From assembly GCA_028279515.1 (NCBI GenBank), contig JANQNQ010000001.1:248001-312000 (forward strand): a stretch of 64,000 nt of DNA. Reading direction: 5' to 3'. The notes under the pieces are model-generated. The model made no database searches. It was not told the origin of the DNA and saw only the letters and a program-made list of their open reading frames with translations. Below, one piece after another: positions 33,093 to 41,813 of this stretch. This DNA is from Flavobacteriaceae bacterium. GTDB taxonomy: Bacteria > Bacteroidota > Bacteroidia > Flavobacteriales > Flavobacteriaceae. The translations under genes were made by a program, and so were the position numbers. The stretch's first letter is position 1. Each line of letters begins with the position of its first letter.

Positions 33093-34441
33093 ATTTGAAT
33101 AGCATACATAACGTCTATTTTGTGGGCATCGGCGGCATTGGCATGTCGGCCTTGGCGCGCTATTTCAAATTCAACGGAAAAGAAGTGGCAGGCTATGACC
33201 GAACCGCAACCGAGATTACCAGTGCTTTGCAAGATTTAGGAATAGCCATTCACTTTGAGGATGATGTGGGGCAAATTCCAGAGCTCTTTAGAAATCCTGA
33301 GAATACGTTGGTTGTTTATACGCCAGCGGTACCGGCATCACACGGAGAGCTCACCTTTTTTAGGGGGAAGGATTTCACGGTCAACAAACGCTCAGAAGTA
33401 CTGGGGTTGATCACACGTGACACTTACTGCCTTGCTGTTGCCGGAACCCACGGAAAAACCACTACTAGCAGTATCCTTGGACATTTGCTAAAGGAAAGTG
33501 GTGTAAAGGTTACGGCCTTTTTAGGCGGAATATCAGAGAATTACAATTCGAACTTGATCCTCGAAGGAAACGACTGCACTGTGGTCGAAGCCGACGAGTT
33601 TGACCGTTCGTTCTTGCAGCTGTCGCCAGACATTGCATGCATCACTTCGATGGATGCAGATCACTTAGATATCTATGGTGAAAAGGAAGCCCTGACCGAA
33701 TCGTTTGTGGCCTTCACCAAAAAGATCAAACCCAATGGAAAACTGTTCGTTCGAAACGGTTTGCCGATAGAAGGAATTACCTATGGCATCGAAGACGATG
33801 CTGACTATTGTATAAAGAATGTAAGAATCAAGAACGGGACCTACGTTTTTGATGTGGTTACGCCCAATGGGGATGTTGAGGGTGTACATTTTAACCAGCC
33901 GGGGCAACACAACCTGTTGAACGGTCTAATAGCTTTCGCGATGGCGGTGCAAACAGGTACCCCAACCGGCCGCCTCGCTAAAGCTCTGGGAACTTTTAAA
34001 GGAGTGAAGCGTCGTTTTACCTATCATATCAAGACCGACGCGTTGGTGTATGTTGATGACTACGCACATCATCCGACCGAGATCGATGCGGTGCATCAGG
34101 CAGTGCGCGAGATGTACCCTGGAAAAGAAGTGTTGGCGATTTTTCAACCACATTTATTTAGTCGTACAAAAGACTTTGCCGATGAGTTTGCAACCAGTCT
34201 TTCGAATTTCGATGAAGTGGTGTTGTTAGACATTTATCCTGCACGCGAAGAGCCTATCCTAGGAGTAACTTCAGAATGGTTGTTGGAGAAGGTCGAAAAC
34301 CCAAATAAGAAGCTAATTCTCAAATCAGAATTAGTTTCCGAAGTAAAGAGAACAACGGCGCCCGTGATCGTCACTTTGGGAGCCGGAGATATAGGAGAAG
34401 AAGTAACAAGTATCAAAGAAGCATTGAGCGTTGAAAGTTAA
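33089..34441 (+). CDS. murC: UDP-N-acetylmuramate:L-alanine ligase
   Basis: MurC starts the stem peptide by adding L-alanine. The 450-residue protein has an N-terminal UDP-binding Rossmann fold ([16 protein letters not shown]), the P-loop [14 protein letters not shown] near 114, [10 protein letters not shown], and the [11 protein letters not shown] signature near 330. It overlaps murG by 4 bases and ftsQ by 11. Confidence 0.96.
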   Translation: MNLNSIHNVYFVGIGGIGMSALARYFKFNGKEVAGYDRTATEITSALQDLGIAIHFEDDVGQIPELFRNPENTLVVYTPAVPASHGELTFFRGKDFTVNKRSEVLGLITRDTYCLAVAGTHGKTTTSSILGHLLKESGVKVTAFLGGISENYNSNLILEGNDCTVVEADEFDRSFLQLSPDIACITSMDADHLDIYGEKEALTESFVAFTKKIKPNGKLFVRNGLPIEGITYGIEDDADYCIKNVRIKNGTYVFDVVTPNGDVEGVHFNQPGQHNLLNGLIAFAMAVQTGTPTGRLAKALGTFKGVKRRFTYHIKTDALVYVDDYAHHPTEIDAVHQAVREMYPGKEVLAIFQPHLFSRTKDFADEFATSLSNFDEVVLLDIYPAREEPILGVTSEWLLEKVENPNKKLILKSELVSEVKRTTAPVIVTLGAGDIGEEVTSIKEALSVES

Positions 34442-35147
34442 TTGGAATTACATAAAGCTAGTGTTTGCCATCCTATTTATGGCCGGACTCTACTCGTTTA
34501 CATCCTTGCGAAACGAGACCCGAAAACTAACATCTGTGGACATCGAATTCGAGGCAGGAAACAACTTATTTATCACGCATCAGTCGGTTAATAAATTGTT
34601 GATACAAAATGAAGATAATGTTACGAGCATAGCCAAAGAAAGGGTAGTTTTGAATACGTTAGAGAATGCCCTAAACGCTAACGAAATGATTCAGCATGCC
34701 GAGGTCTATCTCACTGTAGATGGGCGACTTGGCGCCAAGATCAAACAACGAACACCTATTGCTCGTGTGATAAAAAACCGTTCCTTTTATATCGATTTAG
34801 AAGGAAGGGTGATGCCTTTGTCACCCAGTTTTTCTGCACGAGTCCCTATGGTGACCGGAACCATTGACACAAAAAATGTGGCCGACATTCACACGTTGGC
34901 GAAATACATCTATCAAGATGAATTTCTAAAGAAGAACGTGACCGAAATTCACAAAGCAGGTAACGCTTTTGAATTGCGTTTGCGCGTAGATGATTTTAGC
35001 GTAACGGTAGGAAAAGCTGAAGAACTTGAGAAGAAGTTCAACAATTTTAAGGCGTTCTACCAAAAGGCAATGAAGGATAAAAATTTGGACACCTATAAAA
35101 AAGTAGACCTGCAGTTTAACAGTCAGGTAGTGTGCACCAAAAAGTAG
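34431..35147 (+). CDS. ftsQ: Cell division protein FtsQ
   Basis: A 238-residue bitopic membrane protein with a short cytoplasmic start, one transmembrane helix (about 6-24, YIKLVFAILFMAGLYSF), then a POTRA-like domain and the beta domain (YLTVDGRLGAKIKQRTPIAR, FYIDLEGRVMPLS). FtsQ links FtsL/B to other divisome proteins. The start codon is TTG at 34431, overlapping murC; an alternative start cannot be excluded. Confidence 0.9.
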   Translation: MKVNWNYIKLVFAILFMAGLYSFTSLRNETRKLTSVDIEFEAGNNLFITHQSVNKLLIQNEDNVTSIAKERVVLNTLENALNANEMIQHAEVYLTVDGRLGAKIKQRTPIARVIKNRSFYIDLEGRVMPLSPSFSARVPMVTGTIDTKNVADIHTLAKYIYQDEFLKKNVTEIHKAGNAFELRLRVDDFSVTVGKAEELEKKFNNFKAFYQKAMKDKNLDTYKKVDLQFNSQVVCTKK

Positions 35148-35150
35148 AAT

Positions 35151-36491
35151 ATGGAAGACAACAATTTCGCAGTAGGATTAGATATTGGTACCACGAAGAT
35201 CGTGGCCATGATCGGCCGTAAGAATGAATACGGGAAGGTAGAGATCTTGGGCGTTGGAAAATCCAAAAGTTTGGGAGTGCATCGCGGGGTGGTCAATAAC
35301 ATCACCCAAACCATCCAGTCGATTCAGCAAGCCGCGCAAGAAGCAGAAGGTGTTTCTGGCTTAAAGATCGTTGATGTGGTGGTTGGTATCGCAGGGCAAC
35401 ACATTCGCAGTTTACAGCACAGTGATTATATCACACGTCCTAATTCGGATGAAGTGATCGATGAAGATGATGTTGAGCAGTTGTGCAATCAGGTGTACAA
35501 ATTGGTGATGCTTCCAGGTGAAGAGATCATTCATGTATTGCCACAAGAATATAAGGTAGACGGACAGGCCGAGATCAAAGAACCGATTGGAATGTACGGT
35601 GGACGCCTTGAAGCTAATTTTCATGTGGTGGTAGGTCAAGTATCTTCTATCAGAAATATTGGCCGTTGCGTAAAGAGCGCCGGACTTGATCTAGCAGGAA
35701 TTACTTTAGAACCCTTGGCATCAGCCAACGCGGTTTTGAGCAGAGAAGAAAAAGAGGCCGGAGTGGCCTTGATCGATATAGGAGGCGGAACCACTGATTT
35801 GGCCATCTTCAAGGATGGGATCATTCGCCATACGGCCGTGATTCCGTTTGGGGGTAATGTAATTACCGAAGACATTAAAGAAGGATGTTCGATAATCGAA
35901 AAGCAAGCCGAATTGCTAAAGATCAAATTTGGATCGGCTTGGCCAGGAGAGAACAAGGAAAACGAGATCGTATCGATCCCCGGATTACGAGGTCGCGAAC
36001 CCAAAGAGATCACCTTGAAAAACTTATCGAAGATCATCCACGCTCGTGTGGTAGAGATCATCGAACAAGTATATGTCGAGATCAAGAATTACGGCCACGA
36101 AGAGCAGAAGAAGAAACTGATCGCTGGTATTGTGTTGACCGGAGGCGGAAGCCAACTAAAGCACTTGAAGCAATTGGTCGAATACATCACCGGGATGGAT
36201 ACCCGTATCGGATTCCCTAACGAGCATTTGGCGGGCGATAGTGATGCCGAAACGGCCAGCCCCATGTATGCCACAGCCGTGGGATTGGTGATGAATGCAC
36301 TAGAAGGCAAAAAGAAAGCCGAGACCGTTGAAGTAGCACCGGAAGAAGTGACGACAACTGCTGCCGAAAACGGACAAGAAACTGAACCTGAAACTACCCC
36401 AGATACCCAAACTGAACCTCGCAAAGAACGCAAGTCGATCTTTGAGAAATGGTCAGAAAAATTAAAAGATTTTTTAGATAACGCAGAATAG
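35151..36491 (+). CDS. ftsA: Cell division protein FtsA
   Basis: FtsA is the actin-like membrane tether of the Z ring. The 446-residue protein has the phosphate-1 motif VGLDIGTTKIVAMIG, the 1C subdomain, phosphate-2 VALIDIGGGTTDLAIF and the adenosine motif VLTGGGSQLKHL. After an acidic linker (PEEVTTTAAENGQETEPE), a C-terminal amphipathic helix (SIFEKWSEKLKDFLDNAE) is the membrane-targeting sequence. It is 3 bases after ftsQ and 20 before ftsZ. Confidence 0.96.
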   Translation: MEDNNFAVGLDIGTTKIVAMIGRKNEYGKVEILGVGKSKSLGVHRGVVNNITQTIQSIQQAAQEAEGVSGLKIVDVVVGIAGQHIRSLQHSDYITRPNSDEVIDEDDVEQLCNQVYKLVMLPGEEIIHVLPQEYKVDGQAEIKEPIGMYGGRLEANFHVVVGQVSSIRNIGRCVKSAGLDLAGITLEPLASANAVLSREEKEAGVALIDIGGGTTDLAIFKDGIIRHTAVIPFGGNVITEDIKEGCSIIEKQAELLKIKFGSAWPGENKENEIVSIPGLRGREPKEITLKNLSKIIHARVVEIIEQVYVEIKNYGHEEQKKKLIAGIVLTGGGSQLKHLKQLVEYITGMDTRIGFPNEHLAGDSDAETASPMYATAVGLVMNALEGKKKAETVEVAPEEVTTTAAENGQETEPETTPDTQTEPRKERKSIFEKWSEKLKDFLDNAE

Positions 36492-36511
36492 ACAAAACGT
36501 AAATCAGCACT

Positions 36512-38428
36512 ATGAGTAGCAACACAGAATTTAGTAACATTTCATTTGATCTGCCAAAGAATCAAAGCAACGTTATTAAGGTAATTGGCGTTGGTGGCGG
36601 TGGTAGCAATGCCATCAATCACATGTTTCAGCAGGGGATCAAAGGCGTAGACTTTGTGATCTGTAATACCGACGCACAAGCCTTGCAAAACAGTTCGATA
36701 CCCAATAAGATCCAGTTAGGAGTTTCCCTAACAGAAGGATTAGGGGCCGGAGCAAATCCTGAAGTAGGAGAACAAGCCGCAATCGAAAGTTATGAAGACA
36801 TCCGAGGGATGTTAGACACCAATACGAAAATGGTCTTCATCACGGCAGGTATGGGTGGAGGAACCGGTACCGGGGCCGCACCGATCATTGCCAAGATGGC
36901 CAAAGAATTGGACATATTGACGGTGGGGATCGTGACGATTCCGTTTCAGTTTGAAGGAAAGATGCGTAACGAACAAGCGCACATAGGGGTAGAGAAATTA
37001 AGAAAACATGTTGACTCGCTGATTGTCATCAACAACAACAAACTAAGAGAAGTATACGGAAACCTTGGTTTCAAAGCTGGGTTCTCTAAGGCAGACGAGG
37101 TGTTAGCTACGGCATCTCGCGGTATTGCTGAAGTAATAACCCATCACTATACACAAAATATCGACCTTCGCGACGCCAAGACCGTTTTGTCAAACAGCGG
37201 AACCGCGATCATGGGATCGGCCAACGCCGCTGGATCCAACCGTGCGCAAGAGGCCATTATGAAAGCCCTAGATTCTCCGCTATTGAACGACAACAAGATC
37301 ACTGGTGCCAAGAACGTATTGCTACTGATCGTTTCAGGTACACAAGAGATCACCATCGACGAGATCGGAGAGATCAACGATCATATTCAAAATGAAGCGG
37401 GCCATGGAGCCAACATCATTATGGGGGTTGGTGAAGACGAATCTTTAGAGGATTCAATCTCTGTAACCGTTATTGCTACTGGTTTTGATGCCGAGCAACA
37501 GCACGAGATCGTCAATACCGAAGCTAAGAAGATCATTCACACCTTAGAGGATGAGCAAAAGGCCGAGCACGACCTGTCGCCAAAATCAACAGGAACAACT
37601 ACACCAGTAACTGCCAAAGTAGAAGAGCCTGTGATTCGTCATACGTTGGTAGAAGACGAGGCCGAGATGACATTGATTCCGACGACAGAGATCATCAAGA
37701 ATATTGATGTCGTTTGCGAGCAAGTGACACCAGAAGTATTGGAAGATGAATTCATCATAACGACGATGACTTCCGCTATAAAAGATATAGAAGTACACGA
37801 CGCCGAAGTGGTCAAGGCCGAAGACGAAACGCAGATCGAGTTAAGCTTCGATATGCCATTGAGTACAACCGAAGAGACAGAAGAGAAGCAAGAGAATACC
37901 ATTGTTTTTGACCTAACGGAAGATATCAAGGATATTGAGGTGACCGATCATGTAGAAGTAGCGCCCGAGGTGGATGCTGACGGAGTCACGCGTTATAGTT
38001 TAGATGACTACATGGAAATGGAAAAGACCCTCAACAATGCGCAGCCTCAAGAGCAAGAGCAGGAGCAATTGGCTCAGGTAGCTGAAGAAGAAGTGGTTTT
38101 TGAAAAGAAGGTAGTTGAAGAGCCAGTAGAGGAGGAAGCAACTTCAGAAGAAGCGAATCCGATGAACAGCTCGATTGAAGAAAGCTTGAAGAACCGTGCA
38201 GATGAAAGAAGAAGAAAGCTGAAGGAGTTCAACTATAAGTTCAACAACAGCTTGTCACGCATCGACGAGATCGAAAAACAGCCTGCTTACAAGCGTGCTG
38301 GGATCGATCTAGATGAGACGACTTCGTCATCAGAGACAACGTCATCAAGAACGTCGGTAGGCTCTGATGAAAATGATGATATTCAGTTGAGAAGCAACAA
38401 TTCATTTTTACATGATAATGTAGACTAA
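36512..38428 (+). CDS. ftsZ: Cell division protein FtsZ with long acidic tail
   Basis: FtsZ is the tubulin-like GTPase that forms the division ring. The core (about 20-335) has the VGGGGSNAINHM nucleotide motif, the tubulin signature GMGGGTGTGAAPIIA and the T7-loop region. At 638 residues it is much longer than the roughly 380 of E. coli; the extra about 290 residues form a Glu/Thr/Val-rich linker (QEQEQEQLAQVAEEE) and a basic helical segment (RADERRRKLKEFNYKFNN) before the end DIQLRSNNSFLHDNVD. A long linker is a known trait of Flavobacteriia. It is the last dcw gene. Confidence 0.96.
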   Translation: MSSNTEFSNISFDLPKNQSNVIKVIGVGGGGSNAINHMFQQGIKGVDFVICNTDAQALQNSSIPNKIQLGVSLTEGLGAGANPEVGEQAAIESYEDIRGMLDTNTKMVFITAGMGGGTGTGAAPIIAKMAKELDILTVGIVTIPFQFEGKMRNEQAHIGVEKLRKHVDSLIVINNNKLREVYGNLGFKAGFSKADEVLATASRGIAEVITHHYTQNIDLRDAKTVLSNSGTAIMGSANAAGSNRAQEAIMKALDSPLLNDNKITGAKNVLLLIVSGTQEITIDEIGEINDHIQNEAGHGANIIMGVGEDESLEDSISVTVIATGFDAEQQHEIVNTEAKKIIHTLEDEQKAEHDLSPKSTGTTTPVTAKVEEPVIRHTLVEDEAEMTLIPTTEIIKNIDVVCEQVTPEVLEDEFIITTMTSAIKDIEVHDAEVVKAEDETQIELSFDMPLSTTEETEEKQENTIVFDLTEDIKDIEVTDHVEVAPEVDADGVTRYSLDDYMEMEKTLNNAQPQEQEQEQLAQVAEEEVVFEKKVVEEPVEEEATSEEANPMNSSIEESLKNRADERRRKLKEFNYKFNNSLSRIDEIEKQPAYKRAGIDLDETTSSSETTSSRTSVGSDENDDIQLRSNNSFLHDNVD

Positions 38429-38458
38429 CGACTTAAGTTTAGTGTTATTTATTGTTGT

Positions 38459-38501
38459 AAACCCGAAGGTAGTGACTGTGCTATTTTCGGGTTTATTTTT
38501 T
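38459..38501 (+). terminator. Terminator after ftsZ
   Basis: AAACCCGAA (38459-38467) and TTCGGGTTT (38486-38494) form a 9-bp stem with a long 18-base loop, followed by ATTTTTTT. It closes the dcw operon and directly precedes the yqeY promoter. Confidence 0.7.
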
Positions 38502-38509
38502 TATCTTCG
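38502..38509 (+). promoter_or_regulatory. yqeY promoter -7 element
   Basis: TATCTTCG, one mismatch from TAnnTTTG, 24 bases before the ATG at 38534. Confidence 0.45.
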
Positions 38510-38533
38510 CAGTCGATATTTAAAAATGAGGGG

Positions 38534-38986
38534 ATGAGTTTACAAAAAGAAATCATGACCGCGATGAAAGAAGCCATGAAAGCAAAAGACAGCGTGGCTT
38601 TAGAATCATTAAGAGCAATCAAATCGGCCATTTTGTTGGTGCAAACAGAAAGTGGAGCCAAAGCCGAATTGACCGAAGAACAAGAGATCAAGATCCTTCA
38701 GAAGCTGGTAAAGCAACGTAAGGACAGCGCTACGATCTTCACCGAACAAGGGAGAGAAGATCTAGCCGGGCCAGAATTGGCGCAAGTAGCGGTAATCGAG
38801 AAGTTCTTACCAGAACCTCTTACTGAAGAAGAAATAGAAAAAGTGGTTGTAGCCGTTATAGACCAAGTCGGTGCCCAAGGCATGAAAGACATGGGGAAAG
38901 TAATGGGCATGGTATCCAAAGAATTGGCCGGACAAGCCGATGGAAAGACCATTTCGACCATCGTAAAGAATAAGTTGGCCCAATAA
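38534..38986 (+). CDS. GatB/YqeY domain protein
   Basis: A 150-residue protein of the YqeY family, which is the tail domain of the amidotransferase subunit GatB as a stand-alone protein. It begins LQKEIMTAMKEAMKAKDSVALESLRAIKSAI and ends with DGKTISTIVKNKL, the conserved C-terminus. The family may bind tRNA, but its cellular role is not established. It is separated from ftsZ by a terminator and followed by tRNA-Arg. Confidence 0.93.
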   Translation: MSLQKEIMTAMKEAMKAKDSVALESLRAIKSAILLVQTESGAKAELTEEQEIKILQKLVKQRKDSATIFTEQGREDLAGPELAQVAVIEKFLPEPLTEEEIEKVVVAVIDQVGAQGMKDMGKVMGMVSKELAGQADGKTISTIVKNKLAQ

Positions 38987-38996
38987 GCCAATTTGG

Positions 38997-39070
38997 GGCC
39001 CTGTAGCTCAACTGGATAGAGCACTGGATTTCGGCTCCAGCGGTTGGGGGTTCGACTCCCTTCAGGGTCA
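38997..39070 (+). tRNA. tRNA-Arg (anticodon TCG)
   Basis: A 74-base cloverleaf without encoded CCA. Acceptor stem GGCCCTG pairs with CAGGGTC (one G-T); the D arm is GCTC/GAGC; the anticodon stem CTGGA/TCCAG encloses the loop TTTCGGC with anticodon TCG (reads CGN, arginine); the T arm is GGGGG-TTCGACT-CCCTT with two G-T pairs. The discriminator base is A. Confidence 0.95.
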
Positions 39071-39080
39071 CTACAAGCAC

Positions 39081-39113
39081 AAAAGCCTGCAATTTATTGC
39101 AGGCTTTTGTTTT
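39081..39113 (+). terminator. Terminator after tRNA-Arg
   Basis: AAAAGCCTGCAA (39081-39092) and TTGCAGGCTTTT (39097-39108) form a perfect 12-bp stem with loop TTTA, followed by GTTTT. Confidence 0.92.
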
Positions 39114-39373
39114 GCGAAAAGATGAAAGCTTTGCTTTCAAATCTTTAACGCAAAACAAAACAGCACCTCCGAAGGAGGCGCAGCTTTTGTATTTGGAGAT
39201 GGGAGTCCCAAGGGACGGGCGCAGCCACTCCCTTGATTTTACCGCGATTAAGCCTTATACAAAGTTTATGGCCCTCCTTCGCTAAAGCTTCTGAGGGCAT
39301 GAGAACGGCCGAAGGCACTCCCTTGGTTTCATCAAAAAAGAGTAGATTTATGAATCTAATAAACAGGAGAAAC
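39114..39373. other. Gene-free region rich in small hairpins downstream of tRNA-Arg
   Basis: No gene is supported here. Short hairpins are visible: GAAAGCTTTGCTTTC near 39123, CCTCCGAAGGAGG near 39165, and GCCCTCC near 39271 with its partial complement TGAGGGC near 39294. The 8-mer ACTCCCTT, also present in the tRNA T arm (39055-39062), occurs at 39227-39234 and 39317-39324. The region looks like degenerate repeat sequence. Confidence 0.5.
39310..39324 (+). repeat. Left imperfect 15-bp direct repeat
   Basis: CGAAGGCACTCCCTT; the right copy at 40344-40358 is CGAAGGTACTCCCTT (14 of 15 identical). The pair flanks the lipoprotein gene. Confidence 0.6.
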
Positions 39374-40228
39374 ATGATAAATAAAGTAATGGATAATGTT
39401 CAATTCAAACTAGTGGGGCTATTGCTTGGATTGTTAATAATAGGTTCCTGTAAAACCAATAATCAAAAACTTAGTGAATCATCAATGGATAACAATGCAA
39501 AAATTGAATTCTCAGACTCATTGGGTAACAAAATATCCAAGGAAGATCTTGCCAAATCGACAGGTACGTTTAATTATGAGATTTTAGGGATTGATGATGT
39601 TCCAGAAGCAGCGGTATTATTACATAGACAGGCCAGACAATATGGTCAAGAGGGAGATTATGAAAAAGCTATAGAAGCATTAAATCATGCTCATGAGCAA
39701 GCGCCCGATTGGCCCTACCCTGTTTATGATTTGGCATACACCTATTTACTTAAAGATGATTACGAAAATGCAATAAAGTACTATAGATTAACGGATAGCT
39801 TGGCTCCTCGTGGGTTTTATACTTCAAAAACAGCTTTGCATACATTAGAAAAGGAACTCAAGGGAGAATTTGTGCCCGGCCTTTATAGAATGTTTTTGTC
39901 ATTAGAGTGGATGGATGATCCAAAAGAGAAACTAGAGATGACTAAAATATTAGTTTCGAAGTTTCCAACATTTGCTCCCGGCTGGAAAGAATATTCAAAC
40001 TTGCTAGAAGGAGAAGAAAGGAATAAGGCCATAGATAAAGGACTAGAGCTTGATTCAGATGCGCAAACAAAAGGAACATTTTTGATTAATAAAGCATTGA
40101 TGATGAATCAAGACGGGAATCAAGAAGAGGCCGTTAACATATTGACAAGTTTGATTTTTGACCCAAATACCACTTTTGGCAATATCGAGATGGCTAAATT
40201 TGTGCTGAATGATATCGTTGAAAACTAG
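39374..40228 (+). CDS. TPR-containing lipoprotein
   Basis: A 284-residue predicted lipoprotein with a hydrophobic signal (FKLVGLLLGLLIIGSC) and lipobox IGSC. Tetratricopeptide-like repeats follow (EGDYEKAIEALNHAHEQAPDWPYPVYDLAY, given here only in outline around 95-125, and DDYENAIKYYRLTDSLAP next). The rest is helical and could include further repeats. AGGAG lies close upstream of the ATG at 39374, which favours this start over the in-frame ATG at 39389; longer frames to 39233 run through repeat sequence. Base composition is more AT-rich than its neighbours. No specific function can be assigned. Confidence 0.75.
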   Translation: MINKVMDNVQFKLVGLLLGLLIIGSCKTNNQKLSESSMDNNAKIEFSDSLGNKISKEDLAKSTGTFNYEILGIDDVPEAAVLLHRQARQYGQEGDYEKAIEALNHAHEQAPDWPYPVYDLAYTYLLKDDYENAIKYYRLTDSLAPRGFYTSKTALHTLEKELKGEFVPGLYRMFLSLEWMDDPKEKLEMTKILVSKFPTFAPGWKEYSNLLEGEERNKAIDKGLELDSDAQTKGTFLINKALMMNQDGNQEEAVNILTSLIFDPNTTFGNIEMAKFVLNDIVEN

Positions 40229-40343
40229 GGGACGAATATTTCGTCGGTCTAGAAATATTTTTTAAAACGATTTCAGACCTTAGTAAATCCACATTAAGGA
40301 AGTCCCGCTCTGCAAGGCCTCCAGCCCTCGCAGAACACAAAGA

Positions 40344-40358
40344 CGAAGGTACTCCCTT
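40344..40358 (+). repeat. Right imperfect 15-bp direct repeat
   Basis: CGAAGGTACTCCCTT, matching 39310-39324 at 14 of 15 positions. Confidence 0.6.
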
Positions 40359-40372
40359 TCCCATTAAATTAA

Positions 40373-40380
40373 TACCTTCG
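40373..40380 (+). promoter_or_regulatory. Possible promoter of the LuxR-type gene
   Basis: TACCTTCG, one mismatch from TAnnTTTG, 15 bases before the GTG start at 40396. Confidence 0.4.
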
Positions 40381-40395
40381 CATTAAAGCGACAAA

Positions 40396-40800
40396 GTGAA
40401 CCTCAAAACCGAAAATAAAAGACTGTTCTTAGTCGGACTAACCGTCCTGATTGTCATTTGCGTCTTGATTTTTAATGTGGTACACTTTTCAAGCTATTAT
40501 GGTATAGCCCAGATCGATTATGTGAATTCGCTGTTGTTGATTCCTTTTATTGTCCTTATTTTTTCACTAGGGATGTTTATCGAACAACGAAAGCAAAAAG
40601 AAAGAGTTGCTCGTATCGATACGTACGGACTCACTCCAAAAGAAAAAGAAGTGGTTCAACTGTTGTTGGCAAGGAAAAGGAATCAAGAAATAGCCGACGC
40701 AATGTTTGTTGAACTGTCCACGATCAAAACACATATCAACAAGATCTACAAAAAGGTAAAAGTCAAAAACAGAGAAGAGTTGATGGATATGTTCTCGTAA
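40396..40800 (+). CDS. Membrane-anchored LuxR-type transcriptional regulator
   Basis: A 134-residue protein with two predicted transmembrane helices (about 9-28, RLFLVGLTVLIVICVLIFNV, and 44-62, LLLIPFIVLIFSLGMFI), a charged linker (EQRKQKERVARID), and a C-terminal LuxR helix-turn-helix (LTPKEKEVVQLLLARKRN, VELSTIKTHINKIYKKV). It starts with GTG; an ATG alternative is absent before the first helix. A membrane-bound DNA-binding protein without a receiver or ligand domain is unusual but known in Bacteroidota. It precedes a DUF4199 gene by 112 bases. Confidence 0.85.
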   Translation: MNLKTENKRLFLVGLTVLIVICVLIFNVVHFSSYYGIAQIDYVNSLLLIPFIVLIFSLGMFIEQRKQKERVARIDTYGLTPKEKEVVQLLLARKRNQEIADAMFVELSTIKTHINKIYKKVKVKNREELMDMFS

Positions 40801-40912
40801 ATATTGATTTTAAAGGGTATGCTAAAAATCAACCCTTAATTCCACCCCCATAAATAGTCATGTTTTCTCGAAAAAACTGCAAGTTTGTTCTCGAATTAAA
40901 AACAAAGTAACG

Positions 40913-41449
40913 ATGGACAAAAAAATTAAGTACGCTATTAAAATAGGTTTTCTTATTGCGCTTGCAGGAACCCTTTTGATGCTCTCCCTTTTAGGATTGA
41001 ATCTGGTCGGACCCGAATCCGTCAGAAATGACAAATTGATGATCGGTGGAACGATCTTGTTTATCTCGCTCTATGTATTCCTTCTCATAGGAATATATAA
41101 AGCCATTGTACATTATAAGGCCAAAAACGACAACAAGATCAATTTCAAGCAAGCCTTTATTAATGGGTTTGTGGTAAGCTTGTCCACAGCGGTTTTTTCG
41201 GTGCTCCTTACCATTATTTTTTATGAGTCGATCTATCCCGATTACAACGAAGATATGACTACGGTACTCACTGAAAAGTTGTCGCAACAAAACCTTTCGA
41301 CTACAGAACTATCTAAAAAAATAAAAGAGCAAACCCAGTATTACAGTACCTTTATGCAATCTCAGTTTGCATTCGTGGGCAATCTGATTACCGGTATTGC
41401 ATTTACCTTGTTGTTGAGTTTATTCTTAAAATCAAAAAGTAACAAATGA
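40913..41449 (+). CDS. DUF4199 domain membrane protein
   Basis: A 178-residue protein with four predicted transmembrane helices (about 8-30, 42-62, 82-105, 150-172) and a soluble loop between the third and fourth. The arrangement, including FKQAFINGFVVSL and the closing FVGNLITGIAFTLLLSLFLK, fits the DUF4199 family of Bacteroidota, whose function is unknown. Upstream, TTCTCGAA occurs twice (40865-40872 and 40888-40895), 23 bases apart. The gene overlaps the next one by 4 bases (ATGA). Confidence 0.8.
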   Translation: MDKKIKYAIKIGFLIALAGTLLMLSLLGLNLVGPESVRNDKLMIGGTILFISLYVFLLIGIYKAIVHYKAKNDNKINFKQAFINGFVVSLSTAVFSVLLTIIFYESIYPDYNEDMTTVLTEKLSQQNLSTTELSKKIKEQTQYYSTFMQSQFAFVGNLITGIAFTLLLSLFLKSKSNK

Positions 41450-41781
41450 TGAATCCAGAAGTAACCCATTTCATTGAAAAATCGCCAGAACAACATCGTA
41501 TAATACTGACCAAATTGCGAAATCTTATCTTTACAATGGTACCTGAAGCCAAAGAGCAATTTAAATGGAGTAGACCTGTATATGGGTTAGAAAAAGATTT
41601 TTGCTATTTGCAAGCCACAAAAAAACATGTGGTCTTAGGCTTTTTTGAGTTTGATAAGATAACCACCAACAGTCACCTGATCGAAGGTTCCGGAAAATCG
41701 ATGAGACACCTAAAGATTACGAATCTGTCAGAGATAGCGGACCATCAATTGGGTAAGATGATTCAGGAAGCTTTGGAGTAA
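41446..41781 (+). CDS. DUF1801 domain protein
   Basis: A 111-residue YdhG/DUF1801-like protein. It begins PEVTHFIEKSPEQHRIILTKLRNLI and contains EQFKWSRPVYGLEKDFCYLQATKKHVVLGFF in outline, the family core, and a C-terminal DHQLGKMIQEAL helix. The related Fra/YdhG fold has been called an iron chaperone, but no function is certain. The start could be 41446 or the next ATG at 41449; it is coupled to the DUF4199 gene. Confidence 0.8.
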   Translation: MMNPEVTHFIEKSPEQHRIILTKLRNLIFTMVPEAKEQFKWSRPVYGLEKDFCYLQATKKHVVLGFFEFDKITTNSHLIEGSGKSMRHLKITNLSEIADHQLGKMIQEALE

Positions 41782-41813
41782 CCGAATGGATAAAAAGTCA
41801 ATACAGTTTTATA

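Noticed and set aside
39233-39373. In-frame extension of the TPR lipoprotein to a TTG at 39233
   Set aside because: It would place 47 repeat-derived residues before the lipoprotein signal peptide.
40231-40245. Hairpin GACGAA-TAT-TTCGTC after the lipoprotein gene as terminator
   Set aside because: The stem is perfect but no T-run follows directly; too weak to call.
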